Assembly: GCF_030272615.1 (NCBI RefSeq)
Contig: NC_081411.1
Location: 838,044,136-838,108,135 of the forward strand
DNA length: 64,000 nucleotides
Source of the DNA: Cryptomeria japonica
Lineage: Eukaryota; Streptophyta; Pinopsida; Cupressales; Cupressaceae
Direction of reading: 5' to 3'
The position numbers and the translations under genes are program-made. Numbering within the stretch: position 1 is the first letter of the stretch; each line of letters begins with the position of its first letter. Below are positions 46,805 to 58,532 of this stretch, one piece after another. The notes beneath the pieces are model-generated. The model ran no database searches. It was not told the origin of the DNA and saw nothing but the letters and a program-made list of their open reading frames with translations.

Positions 46805-47329
46805 GAATGATGTAAAAAATTTTGTCAAGACAAACCCATAAGTCTAGACAAAGTCATTTGGGGAAGAGTCTTAGAAGTTTACACATCTAAAAGTTATTTT
46901 CAGATTTGAAAGTGTGTATCCTGGAAATTTTTGTTGCTGAGAAATTAAAAAAAAAAAAAAATGTGTCTCTACTGTGTGAGACCCAGAAATCTGAAAGTGT
47001 TTCAGAGTGAAGATCAGTGGTTGAAATTTTATTACTCTTCAGGGAGGTGGTGACTTTGTAAGAATGAACCTGAGATTTGGAGGTGCTCTTCAAATTTTCA
47101 GTCAGAGGTGAAGTGGACAGCAACAACAAATTTACTCGAGGTATTCCTCATTGTTGAGATAATTATTTGTTCCTTATAAGGTGAAATGGTCCCATTGAAA
47201 GGAAAAGAAATCTGCACTTTACGTACTTCATGTTTTAAAAGATTTTTAGTTAGAAATATTGTGAGAAGTATGTTTGGTTATCAAGTTAGTGACTGCATAT
47301 GTTTTGGAAAGAGAGCGTAAAATAGTAAG

Positions 47330-48780
47330 ATGCGTTATCCAAATAATGGTTCAATAGATTTTTCAAATTTGATGGATCTAGATATGGTTCCTAGATCTGA
47401 AAACCCTTTGTCAAATTTGAAAGAAATTGATAGGGAGATTGAAATATATCTTCAAAAGATCTAAGAAAAATTCATCTTGTTTTTAAGAAGGAAGGTAGGG
47501 AGCAGAAAGGAAGAATCATCATATTTATTTTATGAAAGATTTAGTGATACATTAAATGAGCTTCCAGTTGATGTTAGACCCCATGAGTCTATTTGGATTC
47601 AATTATTCTTAGAGCTTGATGAGCCTGACTCAGTCAATTGGTCTTCAACCTTGAGGGAAGAAAGTGTTGCATGTATTAAAGAATGGATAGATGAGATTGA
47701 AATGACTAAATCTAAAAATAAACATAGTATTGAGTATAGTGATGGAGATGAATCCGTGAGTGGATATACCTCTTATGATGCTGAAGGTGACTCTTAATCT
47801 CAACATGACAGTGTAGATGTGTATTCAGAGCAAGAAGAAAATTGTGATAACATAAGTTGTTGTTCAAATAATCATGAGTCTATTGAGTTTCAGATTTGAA
47901 TAATATAGATCATATTGTTATTAGTTTCAGTCCACAAAGTGTTTGCAACCAAGGTTATGAAACAATGTTGCAACATATAGCAACACTTTATGAGAAACAT
48001 GATAAAGGTTATGATGCAGATGCAAATTGTTGTAATGACAAAATAAATGTGCAAAAAGACATGAGCACAAATGATTTAATGCATGCATTAGATTGGGATA
48101 ATATTCACAGCACAAAAGGTAAAGCCAAGGAAAATGAAAATGAAGGAGAAGGTTCACTAAGTAGTGAACAAATCTCATAATTCTTAGTTGTTGATCTTCA
48201 GAGGTATACATCCAAAAGTGTCTCCAATCTCTCATACCCAACTAGTACACATTTTGATACTGATAATATTTTTGAGGGTGTGAAGTATGATACATATGCT
48301 ATTGATTCTTTCCCTAGATTTGTTTTGAAAAGTAGACAAGATGAAAATGCATATAAGGTTGATAGATGTGATAATGTGGATTCATATGCTGATATGAATT
48401 CAGAATTTGATATGCATTATGCAGATTTTGCTGTAAAAAAGAATGAAAAATCTGAAGTAATTTTCTCAGATTTGCAAGTGGTAAATGAACCATTGACAAG
48501 TGATGATACATTTTCATGTTTGCAAGATGCTGATAGGAATTGTGATCAGCAAGATATTGAATTGCAGTCATTTTATAAGGAAGCATTTCTCTCTAGTTTG
48601 CAAGACAATATTAAGGATTAGTTTTTTCCCTTTTGTTCAAACTAGCAATCAACTTGTGCCTGATGTTCCCAGCTTCCAGAGGGAGTTGGATTACTTTTCA
48701 TTTCAGCTGGGTAAGAATTGTAAAGAGTATGATAGTTATATGTCATATAGTGATCAGCACTCTTAGCATTTCTTTGATTT
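47330..48780 (+). pseudogene. Acidic ORF of the non-autonomous element, copy 1
   Basis: Starts MRYPNNGSIDFSNLMDLDMV at 47330. Visible blocks: LKEIDREIEIYLQKI, SSYLFYERFSDTLNELPVDV, SVACIKEWIDEIEMTKSKNK, then Asp/Glu/Ser-rich text (YSDGDESVSGYTSYDAEGDS; DNIFEGVKYDTYAIDSFPRF; SDLQVVNEPLTSDDTFSC). Stops at about 47462 and 47795 and one frame change near 47850 break it; the second copy has an open codon at both stops. The protein matches no family I know. It might be a diverged gag N-terminus of an Ogre-like element, but the core gag signature and a knuckle are absent. Confidence 0.7.
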
Positions 48781-49132
48781 CCAACTGTTTGGTGGTTAAC
48801 ACCATGCTGAGTATCTTTTATGTAATAAGCTCATGAGAAGTTGAAAAGTTTGTGATCAGGAAGATGACAGTGAAAGTTCCATCTTACCTTCAATTCATGG
48901 AAGTGAGAATCATGTGTTTGATAGAGGTAAGAATTAATTTCAGTTTTGATGGCCCAGGGCCATTTGTAAATAAATGGTCTTTGTATAGCTGCTTTGCTTC
49001 AGTTGTGTGGTTTTCAATAAGGAACCCCTATTTTTGAAAAGAAGAGATGTGATCTATTTTGTGTGGTCTGCTTTACCAAAGATTTTGGATTCTTGTGTTG
49101 ATCTTGCAATCAACCATCCTAGTCAGAGGCAC
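48781..49132 (+). other. Internal tail before second LTR
   Basis: A further worn coding-like stretch (SKSCVDLAINHPSQ-like text near 49070-49120) with stops. No clear purine tract: the sequence before the LTR is CCTAGTCAGAGGCAC. Confidence 0.4.
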
Positions 49133-51429
49133 TGTTGGGACTCACAAAATTTGAGTCAATTTGAGAGGCCCATTTTAAATTCTACTCTGCACTTTCAAAT
49201 GTCACTTGATGAATCAACTTGAATTTCTGGGTTTGAGGGCATGAAAAATAGAGCCAAGAATCCTCCCCTCGCATGCCTATGAAATATGGGAATTGAAAGA
49301 AGCTTTCAGCAAATGCAATTAGCCTATGTAAAGCATTTTTAATTGGGCACCAAAGAAGGTTTTAAAAGGCCAGAGAAACTTCCAAGTTAATGTCGCCAGG
49401 TATAAACATTTATCCCACATTGGTTGTGGGAAGGAAATATTTTGTATTTAAATACAAAGCCGCACACTTCTATAGTGTCAAAGCTTAAGGGCTTTTGGTA
49501 AAAGGTGGCTTGTGGCCTAGTGGAACCTGCGTGCATGCACATCTCAAGGTGTCCAAATTTTGGGATAGGCCGGCGAGAAGAGGCTAAGGTTCATGCAAAT
49601 CGAGAAGATCCAATGATAGATCCGAGGAAGATCAACAATGGAGTAAAATTTTGGGTCTATCAACAACTGTCATTGTACCGCCATTGTGAAGTACCCAAAT
49701 TGAATACCCTTGCGATGTGGCAACCAAATGGTGTGACCCGGTAGGCTAGCAATGAAGAAGCTAAAGGGTTGAGCAGGTTGGAGGTGATTGGACAATGATC
49801 ACAGTGATCCAACGGTGGTTGCTATGTTGCAATGGGAAACTGCTCGTTGAAGTATTCATCGCGACTTGGCGACAAGGCGGGCCTAGGTTATGGTGGATCC
49901 GGAAAAGGTGAGGCACCGATCTAGTGGTAGATAAAGTGGAGGTCACATGGCAGGTTAGGTGGTGGCCAGCTAGATGCACGGACAAATCAAGAAGTGACAC
50001 ATGGCATACGAGAGCAGGTTAAAGTGATTATAGGGTGAGCAAGTCTGAGGAAGATCGACAGTGGTCATTGATTCATAGTCTGAAATAGCTTGATGAGTAA
50101 CTATTGCGACTCAACGACAAAGAAGTGGAAGGTCTGACCTAGGGTGATGTGGTAGTTAACGTGGCACCCAGTTGAATCCAAAGGCAAATCAGAGGCTGAC
50201 ATGTGGCAATCCTGACAAAAGGGGTGAGCGGCAAAAACCAATTCGAGACCTAACAACTTAAACCCAATCTCCAGTTCGCTAGCATAAAATGCTAATACCC
50301 AAAAAACTAGAGACCCCACGAGTGAGAAGATTCAAAGAAAATCCAATGGTGGTCACTAGGTTGTGATGGGAAACTACTTGTTAGACTTTCCATTGCGACC
50401 CAATGATAAAGATAACCTTCATTCTGGTGGTGAGTCCAGGTCGTGCTGAGGTGGCAAGATAGGGACCTAGGAGCCAATTAGGGGGTGCCACGTGGCAGAG
50501 CACAGAAGGAGGATCAAGGAAAAGGTCAAAAATAAATATATAGTCCTAGCTATAGTGCAGAAAATTTAAAGATCTAAATGATTGTTGTGCCTGACTGATC
50601 TGCAAGAGAAATTAATGACTGACCTATAGAGAGATTGATGGTTGATGGGTTATTTTTTGCCCGAATATACAAGTATTATATATTGTTGGAAAGCTCTCGA
50701 TCAAAGGAGTTTATTTTTGTAGTCAGTTGTTGCACATGTTAAGTATCTCAAAAGAAGTTGCCTCGGTATTTCAGAAACTTTTTGAGTTTGTCAGAGAAAA
50801 TTTTCTGCAGGTCAAGTGTGTGAGAAGTTAATGCAAAAATATTTGGGATAGTGGTCATTATCAGAGATGAAATATGAAATTCATCTCTCTTCCTTCTTAT
50901 TCGGAGGTCTTCTCATTTTTGAAGGGTTCCAAAATTTTTGTGAGTAGAGCTCCATATTCTGTGTTTCCATCTCTGAGTTTTCCTTCAAGAGTTTGTATAG
51001 TCTAATGTCTTCTTTCAAGTAATGGAGTATATCTCGTTGTTGTAGGTGTTTCTAGTTGTGGGTTTATATGTTTGTAAGGCATGCATAAATTCACACAAAC
51101 TTGTCTCTAGATATATATTTCTTTGTTACAAATTAAATCCTCAAGGAGGCTGGAATTTGTCATCTCAAGGAAATGGTTGTGATTGTTTGTGGGTATTCTT
51201 CAAGGAAGAATTTAAACTTTGTAATCAATCATACATAATGGAATATTTCTTTTAGATCTGATGATTTTGTGAATGAGCAGAGTAATGCATTAATGCAGGA
51301 ATATTTAATGATGAAGATAGATTTGCAATAGAGGTTTTTTTGTTTGCAGTTTGATGTATGACTCCATTCCCCTGGATAAGGCACTGGTCTTACAGATTTT
51401 GGGGATTCTCAGATATTTTTAATGATTAA

Positions 51430-51953
51430 TGTTAGAATATTTAATCTTTACTTGGCTTAGGTTCATTTGTATTTAGTTTAGGATATTCCTTTGGAATTCC
51501 TACATGTAATTTGTCCTATAAGTACATGTGTGAGGACAAGTAATTTATTTTATTTTCCTTTATTAAGGAATATTAGATTTCCTCCGTAAGATGATATAGA
51601 CACATGGCACACACATTTTATGAATGGTGGCATTCATAGATTTTGGGAGTTACTTTTTAACTCCTCTCCTCATCTCTATTTAAGAGATGTCTCCTCTCTC
51701 ATTTCTACTTAATGACAATATTGTAAAGAGCTTCTTGCTCTCTCTCTCTCCCTCTCTCATTTTAGGCATTGCCTCATTCATAATATCACAAGGGGTTTTT
51801 CTTTGCTTTTCCCCTTTCAAAAGTTCTTGTGCCTCCTTCTTCACATTTGGGTGATTGCTCCAAGGTTTTTTGCATTTCTCTTGGTAACATTTACTTTATT
51901 AAAAAACTTACTTGGATTTTATTATTCTTTCCTTGCTCTTGTATTTCCTTTCA
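51430..51953 (+). repeat. 5' LTR of full-length copia
   Basis: 524 bases, TGTTAGAATATTT to TTTCCTTTCA. It contains CTCTATTTAAGAG (TATA-like) near 51675 and a CT-repeat near 51740-51765. Confidence 0.97.
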
Positions 51954-51965
51954 TGGTATCAGAGT
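51954..51965 (+). promoter_or_regulatory. Primer-binding site, initiator-Met type
   Basis: TGGTATCAGAGT begins directly at the LTR end, eleven of twelve bases matching the plant initiator-Met site. Confidence 0.93.
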
Positions 51966-52177
51966 AGGTTTCTAATCCTTGTTTCAAGTTGAGATTGATG
52001 AAGGTTGCCATTCTATGGAGTTCACCTTATTGGAGGCATTCTTGAGAGGAGAAGTTATTTTTCTAATATTTTCTATTATGCAGGTTTTAGTTTCAGATTT
52101 TAAAATTTTTTTTCAAACTTGTTAACAAATTTGCCTGTAGGTTCAATCTTCTTAGATTCTATTTTTTTTAAATAAGC

Positions 52178-52368
52178 TTTGGATGGCTTGCTGCCAAAGT
52201 TTCTTCTTTCTAGTTTAAAGTTGTGGCTTTGGAAGGCTTGCCGCCAAAGTTTCTTCTTTCTGGTTTTAAGTTGTGTTTTTGGAAGGCTTGCCACTAAAAC
52301 TCCATTTCTAACCTCTTTTCTTGCATTCTATAATTTATATTTATCAGTTTGGAGGGTTTGCCGCCAAA
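52178..52368 (+). repeat. Four hairpin-forming repeats in the copia leader
   Basis: A motif of the form TTTGG-xx-GGC-xx-GCC-x-CCAAA occurs at 52178-52198, 52228-52248, 52278-52298 and 52348-52368. The first three are spaced 50 bases apart, embedded in TTTCTTCTTTCT-x-GTTTTAAG text. Each can form a short stem-loop. Position in the leader, between primer site and gag, suggests an RNA packaging or dimer signal, but this is inference. Confidence 0.75.
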
Positions 52369-52399
52369 ATATTTTGCATTATTCAGTTGCTTCTTTGTT

Positions 52400-53594
52400 T
52401 ATTTGGAGATTCTAACATTTTATTCCACTTGCAGATTATTACTGGTTTATTTTTCTTTTCTATCTATTTCTGTTTGATTCAAAGATATATTTTAGTTTGT
52501 TTTTTTTTGTTTTTTTTCTCTCTAGCATTTCCTGCAGATTATTAGATGTATTTTATAACAGTTTCTGTTTGATTTAGAGATATATTTTAGTTTTTTTTCT
52601 CTAACATTTCCTGCAGATTATTAGATGTATTTTCTAATAGTTTTTGTTTGCAAATTACAAAAAACAAACTATTTATGTTTCTTTGCTGTAGTAATTTTGT
52701 TTTTTATATTATTTCAATCTTTTGTTAAAACTTTCATCTTTTTGTTTAAATCTGTTTGAAATAATCCTGTTAAATCTAAATTTATTTCTTTTTAAATCTG
52801 AATCTATCTATTTCATTTACTTCAAACTCTGTGTTTTCTAACTACTTCTTGTGCAGACTTTAATGACAAAGATCTCTAGTTTCAATTTCAGAATCAATTT
52901 TATTAGATCTCTGTTATTACCTTCCCTTAGTCTGCAGCAAAAAAATAAAAAAATCAGATTTAAAAATATATTCTCTTCTACCTGCTTCATGTAACGTCTC
53001 TGCATGTTCTTGATATATATCATCATTTAGTCTATGTAGATTCTCTATTTGTCACATTTTCTCTCTGATTTTACTATTATTACCTGCCCTCAATCTGCAT
53101 TTTATTTTGTTCTGGTTTTCCTGCAATCTGTGTTTTAATGCCTTTACCCTTTATCATTTCATTGCTTATGTTTAATTCCTTTCTCTAAAAGTATCGTTTA
53201 CTGCTCTTTTATAAAACTTTAAACTTCATTTTCTTAATCTCACGTATAAAATTAAGTTTAAAAAAAAAAAAAAGTTTTAAGTTTATTTAAAAGGCTAAAA
53301 AAAAAGTTATACACTTTTTAATATGAAAAGTTTATACCTTTTTTTAATTTAAAATAACAAATTTAATTAATATATATATAAAGTTTTTTAATATAATTTT
53401 TTTTATTAATAAAGACTTAAAGCTTTTTTTAATAATTATTATTGAATTTTTTTTTAAATTGCTATTTTAAAAACTTATTATTGAAATTTAGTTCAATTTT
53501 TAATCAAGGAGGTTATTTTATTTATTTTTTCATTTTAATCCAAGAGGGCATTTTTTTTCAATATTAATCATAATTTTTTCATTGTTTTGTTATC
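52400..53594 (+). other. Long AT-rich untranslated leader of the copia element
   Basis: About 1.2 kb before the gag start with no ORF of interest. It is pyrimidine-rich at first (CATTTCCTGCAGATTATTAGAT twice near 52525 and 52607 as a small duplication) and extremely AT-rich from 53220 to 53590 with A and T runs. Confidence 0.7.
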
Positions 53595-54560
53595 ATGCCT
53601 ACATTAATTCCAGAAATTAAATTAAATAATTCCAATTATCATTCATGGAAAACACATATTTCTTTCATTTTTCATTTCAAGCACCTTTTGGATGTTGCAA
53701 TTGATAAAACCTTTGAGCCCACTACAACTGCTCCTCAAGCCGACCAAGAAAGATGGAAGGCTCAAAATGAGGAAGCACTTGATTTAATTGGTATTTCAAT
53801 GGTTCTTGATTTGTATGTTCTAATTGGAAATTGTACAAAAGCATATGAAGCTTGGGAAATTTTAAAAACAACTTATGATAGCTCAAATGAATCTCAAAAA
53901 ATTCAGCTTCAAGATCAACTTGAAGATCTAAGGTATATGGATTTTAAAACTATGGATGAATTATTATTAAAGTTTGATTCTGTTAATAGTCAATTAACTG
54001 GTTTAGGAGCTACTCTAGCTGATTTACGTTTAATTCATCTTATTCTTAAAAAATGTCTTCCTCATCAATTTTAGCAATTTATTACGAATATTCATGCTCA
54101 ACTTGCTATTCCTAGCTTAGCTACTCAATTAACTTATGATATTTTTCATAATCTATTACGTCAAGAGGAAGCTAAATTAATTCAATTTGGTACTCTTAAA
54201 AGTAGTGAACATGTTTTATGTCTAAAAATCACAATCATAATAATCATAATCATAATCATAATAATAATCACAAATCTTCTAATTATCAATCTCATTCTAA
54301 ATCCTATCATAACAATTCTCATAATAATAATCATAATAATACGTACAATAATCAAAGGAATAATTCTCAAACAAGACCCCATTGCACATATTGTGGGAAA
54401 GAAGGACATATTACTAATAATTGTTTTAAGAAGCAAAATGGTAAAAAGCCCATGAACCAAAATAATCAAAATAATCAACAACATAAACTTCATTATAAGA
54501 AAGGTAATAATAATGGTAATTCATCTCGTCATGCATTTACTTGTACTTATAATGTTTCTC
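53595..54560 (+). pseudogene. Copia gag
   Basis: Starts MPTLIPEIKLNNSNYHSWKT at 53595. It contains WKAQNEEALDLIGISMVLD, AYEAWEILKTTYDSSNESQK and MDELLLKFDSVNSQLTGLGA. A TAG at 54072 and a frame change near 54215 interrupt it. Then a remarkable His/Asn-rich linker (54218-54370) leads to the knuckle CTYCGKEGHITNNC (CX2CX4HX4C intact). Gag forms the particle and packages RNA. Confidence 0.93.
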
Positions 54561-55060
54561 AGCCACTTGAGTGGATTATTGATTCTGGTGCATCTCAACA
54601 TGTTACTTCTCATAAAGAATGTTTTGAATCTTTGCATCCTGATAATTCTAATATTCTTGTTCAATTAGCTAATAATCATAGTTGCAAAGTTGAAGCTATT
54701 GGTGATGTGAATGTTCCTAATGGGAAATTACATGATGTTCTTTATGTTCCTGAATTAAAATCAAATTTGATTTTAGTTCCTAAACTTTGTCAAGATTATA
54801 AGATTAACTTTTATAGGGGCATATGTTATATCATTGATCCCAACACTAATCATGTTATTGCTACTGCTAAAATGGATAGTGATAACTTATTCAAGTTCTA
54901 TGAATTTGCTCCTCCAAAGTATTCTTTGCTTTCTACTGTTGATTTTACTATATAGCATGAAAGACTTGGCCATCTCAGTTTTGATTATATTTCATTGATG
55001 CAAAAAGAAAATATGGTTGATGGATTGCCTAGCATTGTTCCTTCTCAAATTGTTTGCAAT
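54561..55060 (+). pseudogene. Copia protease and pre-integrase zinc domain
   Basis: The active site WIIDSGASQHVTSHKECF is intact. LHDVLYVPELKSNLILVPKL is the usual downstream block. Then a TAG at 54953 replaces the Trp of the WH start of the pre-integrase domain; HERLGHLSFDYI and CNGCMSGK follow. Confidence 0.93.
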
Positions 55061-55740
55061 GGTTGCATGAGTGGTAAGATGCATAGGGAACCCTTTCCTC
55101 ATGGTCAATCTTGGAGGGCATATACTAAATTGCATCTAGTTCATAGTGATCTCTTGGGTCCCATGGAGAATCCCTCCATCCAAGGTTCAAGGTATGCACT
55201 TACCTTTGTTGATGATTTTTCAAGGAGAACATGGATATATTTCCTTCATAGTAAGGATCAAGTGCTTGATGTGTTTACTGAATTTCATTTGTTTGTAGAA
55301 AGGCAATCTGGCTCTAAAATTAAGATTCTTCGTACTAACAATGGAAGAGAATATGTCAATAATGCATTTAATTCTTATTTGAAATCTTTTGGAATTAAAC
55401 ATGAGCTTACTATTCCTTATACACCACATCAAAATGGTGTGGTGGAATGGAAGCATAGGACAATTGTTGAAATGGCTAGATGTTTATTGCATGCAAAAAA
55501 TATGGATTACAAGTTTTGGGCTGAAGCTATGACTTGTGCAACTTATTTAATTAATAGAACACCACCCAGAGCCTTAAAGGATAAAACTCTTGAAGAAGCT
55601 TGGTCTAGTAGAAAGCCAAATTTGCAAAATTTAAGAATTTTTGGTTCCATAACTTATGTTACAAACCTAAGGAGAAAAGAAAAAAATTAGATGCTAAATC
55701 TTCTCCTTTTATTTTTGTTGGTTATGATGAAAATACTAAA
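55061..55740 (+). pseudogene. Copia integrase core
   Basis: HSDLLGPMENPSIQGSRYAL supplies the first Asp and VDDFSRRTWIYFLHSKDQV the following strand. The second catalytic position reads LRTNNGREYVNNAF: the expected Asp is Asn and a Gly is Arg. The Glu block is PYTPHQNGVVEWKHRTIVEM. A frameshift in an A-run at about 55680 ends this frame. The enzyme would be inactive. Confidence 0.93.
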
Positions 55741-57180
55741 GGTTATAGAGTTTACAATCCTATTACTAACAACATAAAAGTTGCAAGAGATGTTTGTATT
55801 GCAGAAAAAGGCATTCATGATTGTTGTAAAGTGGAGGATGATGAACTTGCTCAAAGAAAAGTTGTGCTTGTGGAGGACCAACCTCCTTCTCTTAACCCTA
55901 CTCCTAATGCATCTCTTTCTATTCCTACCAGTGATAGTGATGATGATAACAATAACTCTACTCCTCATGACTCTTCTTCTAGTGATGAATCCATTACTTC
56001 TAAAAGAAGACCTAAATGGTTTAAATCTTTAATTCAAGATAGTGATGAATACTTAGCTAGAATGGATAGACTTCAATCTAGAAGAGTTAATTATTGTAAT
56101 TATGCTTTAATGACTACTATTATGAATTCTAATGATCCTAAAACATTTGATCAAGCTAAAAATCAACCACATTGGCAAAAAGCAATGAAGGAAGAATATG
56201 ATACTCTAATTTCTAACCAAACTTGGGATTTAGTTCCCTTGCCTCATGGTAAAAATCTTGTTTCTTGCAAGTGGCTTTATAAAACCAAATTGAATGCTAA
56301 TAATCAAGTTAGTAAATATGAAGCTAGATTAGTTGCTAGAGGTTTTCTCAAATTGAAGGCTTAGATTATACTGAAACTTTTGCTCCTATTGCTAAAATGC
56401 CTACAATTAAACTTGTGCTTGCTTTAGCTTCTAGAATGAATTGGCCTATTCACCAAACAGATGTTAAAAGTGCTTTTCTTAATGGTGATTTACATGAGGA
56501 AATTTATATGTCTCAGCCTCCTGGTTTTATTAAAGAAGGTAATGCACACTTAGTTTGTAAATTAAAGAAATCAATTTATGGATTAAAGCAATCTCCTAGG
56601 GAGTGGTATTCAAAGATTAATGCATTCTTTCTTTCTCAAGGTTTTATTAGAAGTAAAAATGATCCTAACTTGTATATTAAACATAGTGAAGATGATATTA
56701 TCATTATTATCTTGTATGTAGATGATTTGATTCTTACTTCAAGTTCCAATACTTTGATTTCAGATATTAAGTTTCAACTTAATCAAAAATTTCAAATGAC
56801 CGATTTAGGTCTTTTACATTATTTCTTAGGAATGCAAATTTGGCAAACCTCTAAAGGAACTTTCTTATCTCAAAGTAAATATGCTCAAGATCTCATAGAT
56901 AAGTTTAAAATGAATGATGATCACCATGTTTCAATTCCTATTGAATTAGGCACTAAGTTAATGCTTGATATGCAAACTCCTCTTATTGATCCTACTTTGT
57001 ATAGACAATTAGTTGGAAGTTTGAATTATTTAACTCTTACTAGGCCAGATATTGCTTGTAGTGTTGGTTTGGTTTCAAGATTCATGTCTAAACCTCAACA
57101 AAAAAACTTTAAAGTTGCTAAAAGAATTTTAAGATATATTAAAGGAACTATTAATGTAAGTTTGTTTTAAGATGCAAATT
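55741..57180 (+). pseudogene. Copia reverse transcriptase
   Basis: After a Ser/Asp-rich linker come HWQKAMKEEYDTLISNQTWD, KWLYKTKLNANNQVSKYEAR, and, after a frameshift near 56350, HQTDVKSAFLNGDLHEEIYM, KKSIYGLKQSPREWYSKINA and LYVDDLILTSSS (YVDD intact). Then FQMTDLGLLHYFLGMQIWQ and DPTLYRQLVGSLNYLTLTRP. A stop at about 57168 separates it from RNase H. Confidence 0.95.
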
Positions 57181-57692
57181 CTGATTTTACTTTAAAAGGT
57201 TTTACTGATTCCGATCTAGGTGGAGATCCCAATGATGGGAAATCTACTTGTGGTTATTATTTTTTTGTTGGTTCAGGAGCAATTTCTTGGAATAGTAAAA
57301 AGCAACAATCTACCTCTCTTGGATCCACTGAAGCTAAGTTCAAAGGATGCACTAATGCTTCCAAAGAAGTCTTGTGGCTTAGAAGAATACTTGAAGATTT
57401 GGGTCTACCTCAACACGAACCAACTCAATTGTATTGTGACAACCAAAGTGCCATTGCCTTGGCTAAAAATCCAGTTTTCCATGCAAGGACAAAACACATT
57501 TCTCTCCATCACCACTTTATTAGAGAACAAATTGAAGACAAGCAAGTTACACTCCTCTATTGCAAGGGAGAAGACCAAGTTGCAAATATTTTGACCAAGC
57601 CACTTTGTAAAGAAAAGTTCCAATTTCATTGTAAAAATCTTGGATTGCAACCCATTGAAGGGTTTGATGTAAACTCACCAAGTAAAGCTTAA
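57181..57692 (+). pseudogene. Copia RNase H
   Basis: GFTDSDLGGDPNDGKSTCGY (Asp), SLGSTEAKFKGCTNASKEVL (Glu) and LYCDNQSAIALAKNPVFHAR (Asp) are the catalytic blocks. ADILTKPL is here VANILTKPLCKEKF. The frame ends at the TAA at 57690-57692. It removes the RNA template during cDNA synthesis. Confidence 0.95.
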
Positions 57693-57698
57693 GGGGGG
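57691..57698 (+). promoter_or_regulatory. Polypurine tract
   Basis: AAGGGGGG directly before the 3' LTR; it overlaps the end of the coding frame. Confidence 0.93.
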
Positions 57699-58210
57699 TG
57701 TTAGAATATTTAATCTTTACTTGGCTTAGGTTTATTTGTATTTAGTTTAGGATATTCCTTTGGAATTCATACATGTAATTTGTCCTCTAGTACATGTGTG
57801 AGGACAAGTAATTTATTTTATTTTCCTTTATCAAGGAATATTAGATTTCCTCCATAAGAGGATGTGGACACATGGCACACACATTTTATGAATGGTGGCA
57901 TTCATAGATTTTGGGAGTTACTTTGTAACTCTTCTCCTCATCTCTATTTAAGAGATGTCTCCTCTCTCATTTCCACTTAATGACAATATTGTAAAGAGCC
58001 TCTCTCTCTCTCTCTCTCATTTTAGGCATTGCCTCATTCATAATATCACAAGGGGTTTTTCTTTGCTTTTCCCCTTTCAAAAGTTCTTGTGCCTCCTTCA
58101 CATTTGGGTGATTGCTCCAAGGTTTTTGGCATTTCTCTTGGTAACATTTACTTTATCAAAAAACATACTTGGATTTTATTATTCTTTCCTTGCTCTTGTA
58201 TTTCCTTTCA
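57699..58210 (+). repeat. 3' LTR of full-length copia
   Basis: 512 bases, near-identical to the 5' LTR, ending TTTCCTTTCA before ATTAA. Confidence 0.97.
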
Positions 58211-58532
58211 ATTAAATATCTATTTAATTTTATCTTTGTAGTTTTAGTTTGTTCCACCTATCTCATGCTTCAACTTAGTTGATATGTTAATGTAGATCTA
58301 GCCCATCTCCAGTAACCTCCTAGTTGTTTAAGCCTTATGAGATCTATCTACTTTTATTGATGCTATCATATGTGTGTACTAGGTCTGAGTCAATGTATCA
58401 AAGGTACACCCACCCAGGTTTTGCAGAGCTTGAAGAGTAGAAGGATTCATATCCTTGTTATGTTGTCCAAAACCTGAAATTCTACATTGTATGAATTTGG
58501 CTATTTCATAGATAGATTGCAGGTGAACTTGG

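Larger units (their letters stand above)
51430..58210 (+). mobile_element. Full-length Ty1/copia element, TSD ATTAA
   Basis: 6,781 bases. Perfect target duplication ATTAA (51425-51429; 58211-58215). Both LTRs, primer site, all coding domains in copia order (gag, protease, integrase, reverse transcriptase, RNase H) and a purine tract are present. Over the first 245 aligned LTR bases I count 10 substitutions and a 1-base gap, about 4%, so it is fairly young. The coding frame is broken by at least two stops and three or more frameshifts. Confidence 0.97.

Noticed and set aside
51740-51765. CT-repeat as a separate microsatellite feature
   Set aside because: It occurs in both LTRs of the copia element (also at about 57998-58018) and is part of the LTR.
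54182-54493. Ile/Met-rich minus-strand open frame
   Set aside because: It is the complement of the His/Asn-rich gag linker; the repeats make every frame open there.
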